DNA from: Parabacteroides sp.
GTDB lineage: Bacteria > Bacteroidota > Bacteroidia > Bacteroidales > Tannerellaceae
DNA: 64,000 bases
Assembly (NCBI GenBank): GCA_017481945.1
Contig: JAFUOJ010000011.1
Span: 166,633 to 230,632 of the forward strand
Direction of reading: 5' to 3'
This document shows, piece by piece, positions 45,552 to 55,722 of the stretch. The first letter of the stretch is position 1. Each line of letters begins with the position of its first letter. A program made the position numbers and the translations under genes. Under the pieces are notes generated by a model. That model had not been told where the DNA came from. It saw nothing but the letters and a program-made list of their open reading frames with translations, and did no database searches.

Positions 45552-45775
45552 TACTCCAAGCTATATTTTCTCTTTACAACTTTATATCTCGCTTGGTGAG
45601 TCTTAGAAACAATAGACAAGGAACCTTGCGGATCGATACGGCAAACATTATTTCCTCGAAGAACTGTTACAGGGAGACCTTGAGCTAATGCATTCTTATA
45701 AGCACTTCGACCTTCTGCTTTTAATGCTCCTGTAATCACTATTTTTTCATCTTCCAATGTAAACGCCTTTTTCAT
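45551..45775 (-). CDS. Small antitoxin-like partner of the zeta remnant
   Basis: 74 residues: FTLEDEKIVITGALKAEGRSAYKNALAQGLPVTVLRGN. Small proteins of this type sit directly before zeta-like P-loop ATPases in Bacteroidetes, with overlapping stop and start as here (one shared base). Function as an antitoxin is inferred only from position. It is intact although its partner is destroyed. Confidence 0.6.
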   Translation of the reverse strand: MKKAFTLEDEKIVITGALKAEGRSAYKNALAQGLPVTVLRGNNVCRIDPQGSLSIVSKTHQARYKVVKRKYSLE

Positions 45776-45804
45776 ATTCTATTTTTATAACATAATCTCC
45801 TTCA

Positions 45805-47118
45805 TCACCGTCCTATGCACCCATACACGAATCCGTTCTCTTCCAGCTCTTTGATGTCGTAGATATTACGACCGTCTAAAATTAGAGGGGTAGTCATCAA
45901 CTTTTTAATAGCAGACCAAGAGGGCATGCGAAACTCTTTCCATTCCGTAACAAGCAGAAGAGCGTCTACATCAACCACTGCGTCATAAATATCCTGGGCA
46001 TAACGAACCGTATCTCCCAAACGACGACGTGTTTCCTCCATAGCTACCGGATCATAAACCGAAACTTCACAACCGGCTGCCAATAGCTTATCAATTAAAA
46101 CCAAAGAGGGGGCTTCGCGCATATCATCCGTTTCCGGCTTAAACGCCAATCCCCAAAGAGCCACGCGTTTCCCTTGCAAATTTCCCTGGAAATAATCATT
46201 CAGCTTTCGGAACAAGATAGACTTTTGTTCTTCGTTTACCTCTTCCACAGCCTCCAAGATCCGCATGGTATATCCATTCGACTTTGCTGTCTTAATTAAT
46301 GCCTTTATATCTTTTGGGAAACAGGAGCCACCATATCCACAACCGGCATACAAGAAACGGTTCCCGATACGAGCGTCTGAACCGATTCCTTTGCGCACCA
46401 TATTCACATCTGCTCCCACAATCTCGCACAAATTTGCGATGTCATTCATAAAGCTGATACGGGTAGCCAGCATTGCGTTAGCCGCATATTTCGTCATCTC
46501 TGCCGAAGGAACATCCATAAATATCACGCGGAAATTATTTAACAAAAAAGGACGATACAAACGTGTCATCAACTCTTTTGCCCGTTCCGATTCCACTCCG
46601 ACTACGACACGGTCCGGACTCATAAAGTCTTTTATCGCAGCCCCTTCTTTCAGGAACTCCGGATTGGAAGCAACATCAAACGCAATCTGTACACCCCGCC
46701 GGTCTAATTCTTCCTGAATTACTTCGCGAACCTTACGGGCCGTTCCTACCGGAACTGTACTTTTAGTTACAATCAGCAAATGCTTCGTGATATGACGTCC
46801 TACCGTACGAGCCACCTCCATTACATACTTCAAATCGGCACTTCCGTCCTCATCCGGCGGCGTACCAACTGCGCTAAAGAGGACTTCTACCTCATTCAAG
46901 CATTCCGTTAAATCTGTGGTGAAATGAAGGCGACCGGCTTTCTGGTTGCGGTGGACCATTTTCTCCAAGCCCGGTTCATAGATAGGAATGATTCCCTGCT
47001 TTAAGTTTTCAATCTTCTGTGCATTTACATCTACACAAAAAACTTCTGTTCCCATTTCGGCAAAACAGGTTCCCGTAACAAGTCCGACATAGCCTGTTCC
47101 GACTATTGCTATTTTCAT
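45805..47118 (-). CDS. ugd: UDP-glucose 6-dehydrogenase
   Basis: 437 residues. N-terminal NAD fold GTGYVGLVTGTCFAEMG, TVPVGTARKV, SNPEFLKEGAAIKDF, catalytic Cys266 in GYGGSCFPKD, and the C-terminal LWGLAFKPETDDMREAPS. Oxidises UDP-glucose to UDP-glucuronate for surface glycans. Gene codons are more balanced in GC than the flippase operon downstream. Has a promoter and a hairpin in its leader. Confidence 0.95.
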   Translation of the reverse strand: MKIAIVGTGYVGLVTGTCFAEMGTEVFCVDVNAQKIENLKQGIIPIYEPGLEKMVHRNQKAGRLHFTTDLTECLNEVEVLFSAVGTPPDEDGSADLKYVMEVARTVGRHITKHLLIVTKSTVPVGTARKVREVIQEELDRRGVQIAFDVASNPEFLKEGAAIKDFMSPDRVVVGVESERAKELMTRLYRPFLLNNFRVIFMDVPSAEMTKYAANAMLATRISFMNDIANLCEIVGADVNMVRKGIGSDARIGNRFLYAGCGYGGSCFPKDIKALIKTAKSNGYTMRILEAVEEVNEEQKSILFRKLNDYFQGNLQGKRVALWGLAFKPETDDMREAPSLVLIDKLLAAGCEVSVYDPVAMEETRRRLGDTVRYAQDIYDAVVDVDALLLVTEWKEFRMPSWSAIKKLMTTPLILDGRNIYDIKELEENGFVYGCIGR

Positions 47119-47178
47119 GATTTTATAATCAAATAAGATTTACCATTGTCCTCTTTTACGAGCGGCGAGGACACAACA

Positions 47179-47213
47179 AAGTTCGTCACTCCCAATCTCA
47201 GAATGACGAACTT
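47179..47213 (-). other. Hairpin at the start of the ugd leader
   Basis: AAGTTCGTCA (47179-47188) and TGACGAACTT (47204-47213) form a 10 bp perfect stem with a 15-base loop, directly downstream of the predicted ugd start site. It would sit at the very 5' end of the ugd mRNA, where hairpins can protect from decay. Confidence 0.5.
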
Positions 47214-47217
47214 GCTA

Positions 47218-47225
47218 CAAAGATA
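47218..47225 (-). promoter_or_regulatory. Predicted -7 box for ugd
   Basis: The minus strand reads TATCTTTG, matching TAnnTTTG; leader of roughly 95 bases. Confidence 0.45.
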
Positions 47226-47421
47226 AGCGTTTGCTGCGACCCAAACAAGCCTACGCCCCATTCTCTATTCAACAAATAAGAAAGAATTTTCCCCCTTTCC
47301 CTTTCATTTTGACAAACCTCAACTCTCGGAGAATCGAATATTTCCAAAGAGAAATACTAAACCCGGAAATATAACAAGCATTAAAGGGTTACTTTCCGCC
47401 TTTACCCAAGGATTTTTCCAA

Positions 47422-47520
47422 TCCCATAGGAACGAATTTAATTTCCCCAGTGACTAAATACGCACTCACTGGGCAGGAAATAATTAATCACTGGGCTACA
47501 AAATCAAATTTCCTGCCGAG
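47422..47520. repeat. Array D: units on a 22 bp lattice, related to array C
   Basis: In the 689 bp gap between ugd and the next plus-strand gene. TCACTGGG occurs at 47466 and 47488, its inverse CCCAGTGA at 47446; GGGCAGGAAAT (47471-47481) has its near-inverse ATTTCCTGCC at 47508-47517. Units begin at 47444, 47466, 47488 and 47510, possibly 47422. ATTTCCTGCCGA at 47508-47519 is the inverse of a string in array C. The rest of the gap holds the ugd promoter and hairpin, the next gene's promoter, and A/T-rich sequence with nothing else I can support. Confidence 0.7.
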
Positions 47521-47778
47521 AAAAAATAAATAGCAGCCGACTCATTAGCACTTTACTCCTCTCTCTCTTCATTTTTCATCCTAAGAAGAGTATCTAAGCC
47601 TTCCTTTTATCTCTTTTTAACACCTTATTGAATCCGATTCACAGAGCTGTTCCAACAAACAAAATGTTACCATTCAAGAGGGATTCATAGCATTCTAATA
47701 GTTTTACCCGACAGTAACAATTCATCCCTTAAATAACAATTCTTGTCCCAAACTACTGCTCTAAATGAATAAATTGTG

Positions 47779-47786
47779 TAATTTTG
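47779..47786 (+). promoter_or_regulatory. Predicted -7 box for the acetyltransferase-like gene
   Basis: TAATTTTG matches TAnnTTTG and overlaps the TTG at 47784, so translation must start further down, at 47808. Confidence 0.5.
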
Positions 47787-47807
47787 CAGTACAAACAATT
47801 AGGAATA

Positions 47808-48947
47808 ATGGGCGTAGTAATAAAAGAAGTTACCAGTAGGAAAGAACTAAAACAATTCGTAAAGTTCAATATCGAGTTATACAAAGGCAATCCCTATCAC
47901 ATTCCGGGCTTGATCGAGGAAGAGATGGTTACGCTGGATAGAGAAAAGAATCCGGCATTTGAAGTTTGTGATGCAATCTATTTTTTAGCTTACAAAGACA
48001 ACAAAATTGTCGGACGTATTGCAGGGATTATTAACCATCGAAGCAATGAGACCTGGAACCAAAAGAATGCACGTTTTGGATTCGTAGATTTCATCGATGA
48101 TGATGAAGTGGTAGACGCCCTGTTCGGTGCTGTTGAAAAATGGGCTAAAGAACAAGGAATGGAAGCGTTGCAAGGCCCGATGGGATTCACAGACTTGGAC
48201 CACGAGGGAATGCTGATTGAAGGTTTTGACCAATTGGGAACTATGGCGACAATCTACAATTATCCTTACTATCCGACACAGATGGAGAGAATGGGATACG
48301 CCAAAGACCAAGATTGGCACGAGTTCAAGGTATATATTCCTGATGGAGTACCAGAAAAGCATTTACGTATTGGTGAGATTGTAAAAAAGAAATATGGACT
48401 CAAGATTATGAAGTTCAAAAACGCAAAGTCCATCATGCCGTACGCACAGAAGGTATTCCAAACATTGAATGAATCTTATGCACCTTTATATGGCTTTGCT
48501 CGTTTAACTCAAAAGCAGATAGATTACTATATAAATATGTATATCCCCATGCTCCAGTACGATTTAGTAACATTAATCGTTCGAGAGGAGGATGACGCCG
48601 TAGTCGGCTTTGGTATCTCATTACCCAGTTTATCCAAAGCTATGCAAAAAGCAAAAGGACGTTTATTCCCATTTGGTTGGATCCATTTGCTAAAAGCATT
48701 AAAGAGCAAACCGAAAATAATTGATTTGTATTTGATGGGAGTACTTCCGGAATATCAAAGCAAAGGAGTAAATGCACTATTATTTAATGATCTAATTCCT
48801 GTCTACCGAAGTGTTGGTGCTGTTTATGCGGAAAGTAATCCGGAATTGGAAACAAACAATGCCGTACAAGCACAATGGGATTATTTCAAACGAGAACATC
48901 ACAAGACAAGAAGAGCATTCATTAAGAAATTAACAGGTAACGATTAA
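47808..48947 (+). CDS. GNAT-like acyltransferase of unknown substrate
   Basis: 379 residues from the ATG at 47808 with a TTAGGAA ribosome site; the 8-codon longer frame starts inside the promoter. N-terminal half resembles the family with MVTLDREKNPAFEVCDAIYFLAYKDNKIVGRIAGIINH (in parts: AYKDNKIVGRIAGIINH), then MEALQGPMGFTDLDHEGMLIEGFDQLGTMATIYNYPYY; the C-terminal half ends with a GNAT-type LMGVLPEYQSKGVNALLF and TNNAVQAQWDYF. Two-domain acyltransferases of this size exist; the target cannot be read. Confidence 0.8.
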   Translation: MGVVIKEVTSRKELKQFVKFNIELYKGNPYHIPGLIEEEMVTLDREKNPAFEVCDAIYFLAYKDNKIVGRIAGIINHRSNETWNQKNARFGFVDFIDDDEVVDALFGAVEKWAKEQGMEALQGPMGFTDLDHEGMLIEGFDQLGTMATIYNYPYYPTQMERMGYAKDQDWHEFKVYIPDGVPEKHLRIGEIVKKKYGLKIMKFKNAKSIMPYAQKVFQTLNESYAPLYGFARLTQKQIDYYINMYIPMLQYDLVTLIVREEDDAVVGFGISLPSLSKAMQKAKGRLFPFGWIHLLKALKSKPKIIDLYLMGVLPEYQSKGVNALLFNDLIPVYRSVGAVYAESNPELETNNAVQAQWDYFKREHHKTRRAFIKKLTGND

Positions 48948-49004
48948 ATATTCGACAGAGAAAAGTTGAGAGATACATAAATAAAAATCAAACAATAGAA
49001 AGAT

Positions 49005-50924
49005 ATGAATGATAATAAAATAGACATACTAAAAGAGTCTTCAAACATTAACTTTGATGACTCCCAATCTGTCAACTCCCAACTTTCAACTGTTAATTAT
49101 AGCGATGACGATATTAAGACGCTCGATTGGATGGAGCACATTCGTCGTCGTCCGGGAATGTATATCGGAAAGTTAGGGGATGGTAGTTATCCGGATGATG
49201 GGATTTATGTTTTACTGAAAGAAGTTTTGGACAATTCTATCGACGAATATATGATGGGATTTGGGAAGACGATTGAAGTAACCATTGAAGAAGGTACTGT
49301 TTCTGTTCGCGACTACGGACGTGGCGTGCCTTTAGGCAAAGTGGTTGATGTTTCCAGTAAAATGAATACCGGAGCTAAATACGATAGTAAGGCATTCAAA
49401 AAATCAGTAGGTTTGAATGGTGTCGGTATTAAAGCGGTTAATGCACTTAGTAGCTACTTTTTAATTGTCAGTCATCGCGATGGCGAATGCAAACGAGTAG
49501 AATACAGCAAAGCGGTAGTAACCGAAGACGCTCCTATATCTCCAACAACAGAAGCGAATGGGACATTAACTTACTTTATTCCCGACAAAGAAATTTTTAA
49601 GGACTATCAATATAAAGATGAATATATCGAAAGTCTTCTCAAAAACTATGTTTTTCTAAACTCAGGATTGACTATTATATACAATGGGAAACGGTATCAT
49701 TCTCGTAATGGATTAGTAGACCTGTTGAACGAGAATATGACAGCCGAACCTTTATATCCTATCATCCATTTAAAAGGAGATGATATTGAGGTAGTAATCA
49801 CACATAGTAATCAATATGGGGAAGAATATTATTCATTTGTTAACGGACAACATACAACCCAAGGCGGGACACATCTATCTGCCTTCCGTGAGACATTGGG
49901 ACGCGTCATTAAAGAATACTATAACAAAAACTTCGAATATTCAGATATTCGTGCTGGTATCGTTGCTGCAATTAGTATCAAAGTAGAAGAACCTGTGTTC
50001 GAGAGCCAAACTAAAACAAAGTTAGGTTCTAAAGACATGGGACCAGATGGCCCTTCTGTTGGTAAATTCATTGGAGATTTCATCAAAAAAGAATTAGACA
50101 ACTACCTGCATAAAAATGCTGAGACTTCCGATATCTTGCTTCGTAAAATCCAAGAATCAGAAAAGGAACGTAAAGCAATAGCCGGTGTTACCAAATTAGC
50201 TCGTGAACGCGCAAAGAAAGCGAACTTACACAATCGCAAACTGAGAGATTGCCGTTTACACCTAAATGATACTAAAGGAGACAATTTGGAAGAGAGTAGT
50301 ATTTTTATCACAGAGGGAGATTCAGCAAGTGGTTCTATTACAAAGAGCCGAGATCCGAATCTACAAGCGGTATTCAGTCTCCGAGGGAAACCGTTGAACA
50401 GTTACGGATTGACTAAAAAGATCGTCTATGAGAATGAAGAGTTCAATCTATTACAAGCAGCTCTAAATATTGAAGATGGATTAGATGGATTACGATATAA
50501 TAAAGTAATCATTGCAACAGATGCAGACGTAGATGGTATGCATATTCGGTTACTATTGATTACTTTCTTTTTACAATTCTTCCCAGATCTAATCAAACGG
50601 AATCATGTATACATCCTACAAACTCCTTTATTCCGCGTACGAAACAAGCAAAAGACTTGGTATTGTTACACAGAGGAGGAACGGGTAAATGCTATTGCAG
50701 CAGCAGGTAAAAATGCAGAGATTACCCGATTTAAAGGATTAGGAGAAATCTCTCCTGATGAATTTAAACATTTCATCGGGAAAGATATCCGTTTAGATCC
50801 GGTAACCATGAAGAAAGAAGATCTTGTAAAAGATATGTTAGAGTTCTATATGGGTAAAAATACTATGGAACGACAGAATTTTATTATTGATAACTTAGTT
50901 GTTGAAGAGGACGTAGTAAATTAA
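49005..50924 (+). CDS. parE: DNA topoisomerase IV subunit B (GyrB/ParE family)
   Basis: 639 residues. GHKL ATPase: [90 protein letters not shown]-terminal RFKGLGEI. The shorter length and [12 protein letters not shown]-type insertion indicate ParE rather than GyrB. Head of a very tight operon: coaD begins 2 bases after its stop. Confidence 0.92.
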   Translation: MNDNKIDILKESSNINFDDSQSVNSQLSTVNYSDDDIKTLDWMEHIRRRPGMYIGKLGDGSYPDDGIYVLLKEVLDNSIDEYMMGFGKTIEVTIEEGTVSVRDYGRGVPLGKVVDVSSKMNTGAKYDSKAFKKSVGLNGVGIKAVNALSSYFLIVSHRDGECKRVEYSKAVVTEDAPISPTTEANGTLTYFIPDKEIFKDYQYKDEYIESLLKNYVFLNSGLTIIYNGKRYHSRNGLVDLLNENMTAEPLYPIIHLKGDDIEVVITHSNQYGEEYYSFVNGQHTTQGGTHLSAFRETLGRVIKEYYNKNFEYSDIRAGIVAAISIKVEEPVFESQTKTKLGSKDMGPDGPSVGKFIGDFIKKELDNYLHKNAETSDILLRKIQESEKERKAIAGVTKLARERAKKANLHNRKLRDCRLHLNDTKGDNLEESSIFITEGDSASGSITKSRDPNLQAVFSLRGKPLNSYGLTKKIVYENEEFNLLQAALNIEDGLDGLRYNKVIIATDADVDGMHIRLLLITFFLQFFPDLIKRNHVYILQTPLFRVRNKQKTWYCYTEEERVNAIAAAGKNAEITRFKGLGEISPDEFKHFIGKDIRLDPVTMKKEDLVKDMLEFYMGKNTMERQNFIIDNLVVEEDVVN

Positions 50925-50926
50925 CA

Positions 50927-51400
50927 ATGGAAAATAAATTGACTAAGCGTATTGCGCTTTTCCCCGGGACTTTTGACCCTTTTACTATTGGACATGCTTC
51001 ATTAGTTGAACGTGGTCTGAACTTAGTCGACGAAATTATTATTTCTATCGGGATCAATGATAAAAAGAATACCTATTTTTCTTTAGAAAAACGGTTGGAG
51101 GCTATTCAAGAATTATACAAAGATGAACCTCGAGTACAAGTCAGGGCCTACAATTCTTTAACTGTTGATTTTGCCCAACAAGTACATGCTGGCTTTATCT
51201 TGCGTGGTATTCGTACAGTTAATGATTTTGAATATGAAAAGAATATTGCTGATGTAAACCGAATGTTAAGCGGAATTGAAACATTTATTCTTTTTACAGA
51301 ACCAAAACATACACATATTAGTTCCAGTATTGTCCGTGAACTATTGCGTTATGGTAAAGATATATCTCCGTTTATACCCAAAGGTATGAACCTATTTTAA
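50927..51400 (+). CDS. coaD: Phosphopantetheine adenylyltransferase
   Basis: 157 residues. [10 protein letters not shown] (14-23) nucleotidyltransferase motif, [15 protein letters not shown], and [16 protein letters not shown]. Penultimate step of CoA synthesis. 2 bases after parE and 11 before the protease gene. Confidence 0.97.
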   Translation: MENKLTKRIALFPGTFDPFTIGHASLVERGLNLVDEIIISIGINDKKNTYFSLEKRLEAIQELYKDEPRVQVRAYNSLTVDFAQQVHAGFILRGIRTVNDFEYEKNIADVNRMLSGIETFILFTEPKHTHISSSIVRELLRYGKDISPFIPKGMNLF

Positions 51401-51411
51401 ATACAAGAACA

Positions 51412-53004
51412 ATGAAAAGAATTTTAGCACCACTTTTTATATTAAGTTTATTTGCAGTATCTCTATCGGCACAACGTAATAACAATATAAATGCACGAAA
51501 GCTGCAATTAGCATTGTATGCGATCTCAAATCTATACGTTGATTCAACCAATGAAACGAAATTGGTTGAAGATGCCATCGTAGGTATGTTGGAAAAGTTA
51601 GACCCTCATTCCACCTATACGGATCCTGAAGAGACGAAAGAAATGACAGAACCTTTACAAGGTAACTTTGATGGTATTGGTATTCAGTTTAATATGTTAA
51701 CTGATACATTATATGTCATTCAGGTAATACCAGGTGGACCATCTGAGAAAGTTGGACTAATGGCTGGCGACCGAATCATTATGGTAGACGATACTCTTAT
51801 TGCAGGTGTTAAAATGAAAAATACAGATGTGATGAAACGTTTACGTGGACCCAAAAACACAGAAGTTCGTGTAAAAGTTTTACGTAACCACGTTCCTGAT
51901 CTTATTGAATTTAAAATCATCCGCGGTAAAATTCCTGTATACAGTTTAGACGCAGCTTATATGGCTGATAAGAAGACCGGTTATATAAAATTAAACCGTT
52001 TCGCAGCCTCCTCCGCAGATGAATTTCGAGAAGCCTTAGAAAAACTAAAAAAACAAGGAATGAAAAACCTGATCCTTGATCTACAAGGGAATGGTGGTGG
52101 CTATTTAAATATTGCCATAGATTTAGCAGATGAATTTTTAAGTAAAGATAAACTAATTGTATATACAGAAGGCAACAAACAACCACGTGAAGAGGCTAAA
52201 TCAACAACTCGTGGTGGTTTTGAAGAAGGACGCTTAGTTATTATGGTAGATGAGACCTCTGCTTCTGCCAGTGAAATTCTTTCCGGAGCTGTTCAAGATT
52301 GGGATCGTGGTGTAGTCGTTGGTCGTCGAACTTTTGGAAAAGGATTGGTACAAAAGCCTATTCCGCTTCCTGATGGTTCAATGATTCGTTTAACAATAGC
52401 TCGCTATTATACACCCACAGGACGTTCAATCCAAAAACCGTATGAAAACGGTAAACAGGAACAATATAATCACGACCTTATTGATCGTTATAATCGCGGA
52501 GAATTGATGAGTGAAGATAGCATTCATTTCCCAGACTCAATGAAATACAACACATTGGGAAACAAGCGTATTGTCTATGGAGGAGGAGGTATTATGCCAG
52601 ATGTATTTATTCCTATAGATACAACACGTTATACCAATTATCACCGTAACATTGTTGCTGCTGGTTTAGTAAATCGTATTGCGATGAATTATTTAGATAA
52701 TCATCGTATAGAATTAAACAAGAAATATCCTAAATTGGCTCAATATAAGCAGAACTTCAACATTACAGAAGACATGATGCAAGAACTTATAGCTTTAGCG
52801 AATAAAGACAAAATCGAGTTTAATGAGGAACAATATAATCGTTCAAAACCGCTTATAATGCTTCAAATAAAGGCATTAATAGCTCGTGACCTATATGATA
52901 TGACAGAGTACTTCCAAATCATCAATGATGATAACGAAAGTTTTCAGGAGGCTCTTCGTATCATTAACGATGAAGAACGATATAACAAAGAGTTAGGCAG
53001 ATAG
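51412..53004 (+). CDS. C-terminal processing peptidase, S41 family
   Basis: 530 residues. Signal peptide (1-20, ending SLSA). N-terminal helical part with LDPHSTYTDPEE, PDZ domain about 85-165 (GIGIQFN, VIPGGPSEKVGLMAGDRI), then the protease core with GNGGGYL, the nucleophile Ser285 in TSASASEIL and general base Lys310 in RRTFGKGLVQ, 25 residues apart as in E. coli Tsp. Periplasmic processing or clearance of proteins. Third gene of the parE operon. Confidence 0.94.
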   Translation: MKRILAPLFILSLFAVSLSAQRNNNINARKLQLALYAISNLYVDSTNETKLVEDAIVGMLEKLDPHSTYTDPEETKEMTEPLQGNFDGIGIQFNMLTDTLYVIQVIPGGPSEKVGLMAGDRIIMVDDTLIAGVKMKNTDVMKRLRGPKNTEVRVKVLRNHVPDLIEFKIIRGKIPVYSLDAAYMADKKTGYIKLNRFAASSADEFREALEKLKKQGMKNLILDLQGNGGGYLNIAIDLADEFLSKDKLIVYTEGNKQPREEAKSTTRGGFEEGRLVIMVDETSASASEILSGAVQDWDRGVVVGRRTFGKGLVQKPIPLPDGSMIRLTIARYYTPTGRSIQKPYENGKQEQYNHDLIDRYNRGELMSEDSIHFPDSMKYNTLGNKRIVYGGGGIMPDVFIPIDTTRYTNYHRNIVAAGLVNRIAMNYLDNHRIELNKKYPKLAQYKQNFNITEDMMQELIALANKDKIEFNEEQYNRSKPLIMLQIKALIARDLYDMTEYFQIINDDNESFQEALRIINDEERYNKELGR

Positions 53005-53007
53005 ATT

Positions 53008-53535
53008 ATGTATTGGACACTTTTCCTGACATTCATAAAAATTGGAGCTTTCACGATTGGAGGAGGATATGCTATGCTCCCATTAATCCAACGAGAAGTG
53101 GTAGATCGAGGATGGTTATCTAAAGAGGATTTTATAGACCTCTTTTCCGTAGCTCAATCTCTTCCTGGTATTTTTGCAGTAAATATTTCTATATTCGTAG
53201 GATATAAACTTAAAAAGATAACAGGAGGTATTATCTGTGCTTTAGGAACAATCCTTCCTTCTTTCTTAATCATCTTAGCTATTGCACTATTTTTTACTCA
53301 AATACAAGACAATATATGGATCGAAAAAGCTTTCAAAGGATTACGTCCTGCAGTTGTAGCGTTAATAGCTGTACCATGCTTAACAACTGCTCGATCCATT
53401 AAACTTAGCCACAAAGCATTCATTATTCCTATTACAGCAGCATTACTTATTTGGTTAGGAGGTTTATCTCCCGTCTGGATTATTTTGGCAGCTATCGTAG
53501 GAGGTATTATTTACGGGTTAAAAATAAAAAAATAA
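53008..53535 (+). CDS. Chromate transporter family protein, first half-size subunit
   Basis: 175 residues, about five membrane segments. FIKIGAFTIGGGYAMLPLIQREVVDRGWLSKEDF (in parts: IGAFTIGGGYAMLPL, VVDRGWLS) and SVAQSLPGIFAVNIS are CHR-family signatures. Short-chain CHR proteins work as a pair; the second lies 4 bases downstream. Despite the family name the natural substrate may not be chromate. Confidence 0.92.
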   Translation: MYWTLFLTFIKIGAFTIGGGYAMLPLIQREVVDRGWLSKEDFIDLFSVAQSLPGIFAVNISIFVGYKLKKITGGIICALGTILPSFLIILAIALFFTQIQDNIWIEKAFKGLRPAVVALIAVPCLTTARSIKLSHKAFIIPITAALLIWLGGLSPVWIILAAIVGGIIYGLKIKK

Positions 53536-53539
53536 GGAT

Positions 53540-54088
53540 ATGATCTGGTTAGAATTATTTTACGTCTATCTTAAAATTGGCATATTTGGTTTTGGTGGCG
53601 GTTATGCAATGCTTTCATTAATACAAGCAGACGTTGTGGATCGTTATGGTTGGATAACTTCACAGGAATTTACAGATATAGTTGCCATTTCACAGATGAC
53701 GCCGGGTCCTATTGGTATTAATAGTGCAACTTACATTGGATATACGGCTATACATAATGCAGGATATTCACCTACAATGGCCATATTAGGATCTTGCCTA
53801 ACAACATTTGCAGTTTGTCTACCCTCTTTCTTATTAGTTTTAGCTATTTCGTATGCATTTGCCAAGTTTAGAAATAACAAATATGTTGAAGCTGCTTTTT
53901 ATGGACTTCGTCCAGCAACAGTCGGACTAATTGCAGCAGCAGCCTTATTACTAATGAATAACGAAAATTTTATCGATTATAAAAGTTGGCTCATATTTGG
54001 AGCTGCGTTTATACTAACATGGAAATTTAAAATAAGTCCCATTTTAATGATTGTCATAGCGGGAATTGCAGGTATCATGTTGTATTGA
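53540..54088 (+). CDS. Chromate transporter family protein, second half-size subunit
   Basis: 182 residues, about five to six membrane segments. IGIFGFGGGYAMLSLIQADVVDRYGW and ISQMTPGPIGINSATYIGY are the second-half CHR signatures. Last gene of the parE-coaD-ctpA-chr-chr run. Confidence 0.92.
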   Translation: MIWLELFYVYLKIGIFGFGGGYAMLSLIQADVVDRYGWITSQEFTDIVAISQMTPGPIGINSATYIGYTAIHNAGYSPTMAILGSCLTTFAVCLPSFLLVLAISYAFAKFRNNKYVEAAFYGLRPATVGLIAAAALLLMNNENFIDYKSWLIFGAAFILTWKFKISPILMIVIAGIAGIMLY

Positions 54089-54184
54089 CATAGACTTAAA
54101 TATATTTTGTCGATATTTCTTCTGTTTTTGTCGAGAGAAAATTTATTTTTTTCTAATCTAATTGTAAACATATTTATTGTTCTA

Positions 54185-54192
54185 TAGTTTTG
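54185..54192 (+). promoter_or_regulatory. Predicted -7 box for the efflux operon
   Basis: TAGTTTTG matches TAnnTTTG, 48 bases ahead of the TolC-like start. Confidence 0.45.
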
Positions 54193-54240
54193 CTTTCATA
54201 ATAAAGACAAAAGATTATTTTGTTGTAAAACGAAAATATT

Positions 54241-55596
54241 ATGAAACATATTCCTTACATATTTTTCATCTGTCTCTTTTTATTACCGACAGAAATAGGA
54301 GCAGAAAACGAAGATTCTAAACAGTGGACTCTCCGTGATTGTATTAATTATGCATTAGAAAACAATATAACAATTCGCCGTAATCGTATTAGTGTAGAAA
54401 CTGCTCAAGAAGATATTAAAGCTGCGAAAGCAGATCTACTACCCTCTTTAAACGGAAGTATTAGTCAGCGTATCGTGAATCGTCCCAACCGAGTAAACGG
54501 GACTATCATTAGTGGAGACAATATCACTACGAGTGAAAGTAAGACTTCATATAATGGGAACTATGGCATTGATGCAAACTGGACCATTTACAATGGGAAT
54601 AAACGATTAAATACAATTAAACAACAAGAGCTAAATAACCAAATAGCAGAACTTAGTGTAAACGAAAACGAGAATTCTATTGAAGAAAGTATTACTCAAC
54701 TTTATGTACAAATTCTGTATTCGGCAGAAGCGGTTAAAGTCAATGAATCTACTCTGGAGGTTAGCAAAAAGGAATTTGCTCGAGGTCAAGAACTATTCAA
54801 TGCCGGCAGTATTGCATCCAGTGATTTGGCACAATTAGAAGCACAAGTAAGCAGTGACAATTATCAATTAGTCATTGCTCAAACAACTTTACAAGATTAT
54901 AAATTACAATTAAAACAACTACTTGAATTAGATGGAAATGTAGACTTAGAACTCTATTTACCGCAAATAGATGACACTAATGTCTTAGTTCCACTACCAA
55001 CAAAGGACGATGTTTACAACAAAGCATTAATCATCCGCCCTGAAATAGAAGCAAGTAAATTAAACATAGAGACTTCTGACTTAAATATAAAAATTGCTCG
55101 GGCAGGCTATATACCAAGTTTAAGTTTAAGTGCAGGTATCGGAAGTACAAATGCAAACGGAAATGATTTTAGTTTTAGCGAACAAATCAAGCAAAACTGG
55201 AACAACTCTTTAGGTCTAACATTAAGTATTCCTATCTTTGATAAACGGCAAACCAAAAGTGCAATTAATAAAGCCAAGTTACAAAAACAAAACAGTCAAT
55301 TGGATTTATTAGATGAACAAAAGACTCTTTATAGAAAAATTGAAACGCTTTGGTTAAATGCAAATAGTGCACAACAACAGTACATCGCAGCCAACCAAAA
55401 GCTTAAAAGTACACAAACCAGTTATGAGCTTGTTAGCGAACAATTCAAATTAGGAATGCGGAATACTCTTGAATTACTTACAGAAAAAAACAACCTGTTA
55501 AGTGCACAACAAGAAACGCTTCAGGCAAAATATACAGCATTATTAAATGCAGGTTTACTACACTTCTATCAAGGAGATCAAATAAACCTCTTTTAA
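54241..55596 (+). CDS. TolC-family outer-membrane efflux protein
   Basis: 451 residues with a signal peptide (1-21, ending TEIGA). The two OEP repeats are visible: WTLRDCINYALENNITIRRNRI with LPSLNGSIS, and PEIEASKLNIETSDLNIKIARAGYIPSLSLSAG (in parts: EASKLNIETSDLNIKIA, GYIPSLSLSAG). Forms a trimeric exit duct. First gene of an export system with the adaptor, ATPase and permease that follow. Confidence 0.94.
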   Translation: MKHIPYIFFICLFLLPTEIGAENEDSKQWTLRDCINYALENNITIRRNRISVETAQEDIKAAKADLLPSLNGSISQRIVNRPNRVNGTIISGDNITTSESKTSYNGNYGIDANWTIYNGNKRLNTIKQQELNNQIAELSVNENENSIEESITQLYVQILYSAEAVKVNESTLEVSKKEFARGQELFNAGSIASSDLAQLEAQVSSDNYQLVIAQTTLQDYKLQLKQLLELDGNVDLELYLPQIDDTNVLVPLPTKDDVYNKALIIRPEIEASKLNIETSDLNIKIARAGYIPSLSLSAGIGSTNANGNDFSFSEQIKQNWNNSLGLTLSIPIFDKRQTKSAINKAKLQKQNSQLDLLDEQKTLYRKIETLWLNANSAQQQYIAANQKLKSTQTSYELVSEQFKLGMRNTLELLTEKNNLLSAQQETLQAKYTALLNAGLLHFYQGDQINLF

Positions 55597-55637
55597 ACGT
55601 AAACAGAAACAAGACCACTAATGAATTTATATTCACT

Positions 55638-55690
55638 CTCTTTTTATTTGGTCCCTGCTTTTCGTGTTTCGGCAGGGACCTTAAAAAGAG
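55638..55690 (+). other. Long intercistronic hairpin between the TolC-like and adaptor genes
   Basis: Outer stem CTCTTTTTA/TAAAAAGAG and inner stem GGTCCCTGC/GCAGGGACC with a 13-base loop. It is not followed by a T-run on either strand, so it looks like an RNA-processing or stability element, not a terminator. Confidence 0.6.
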
Positions 55691-55722
55691 ATTTACATAA
55701 GAAATAAAAAACAAATAAAGAT

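Noticed and set aside
55638-55690. Hairpin after the TolC-like gene as a terminator
   Set aside because: No T-run follows on either strand and the operon clearly continues.
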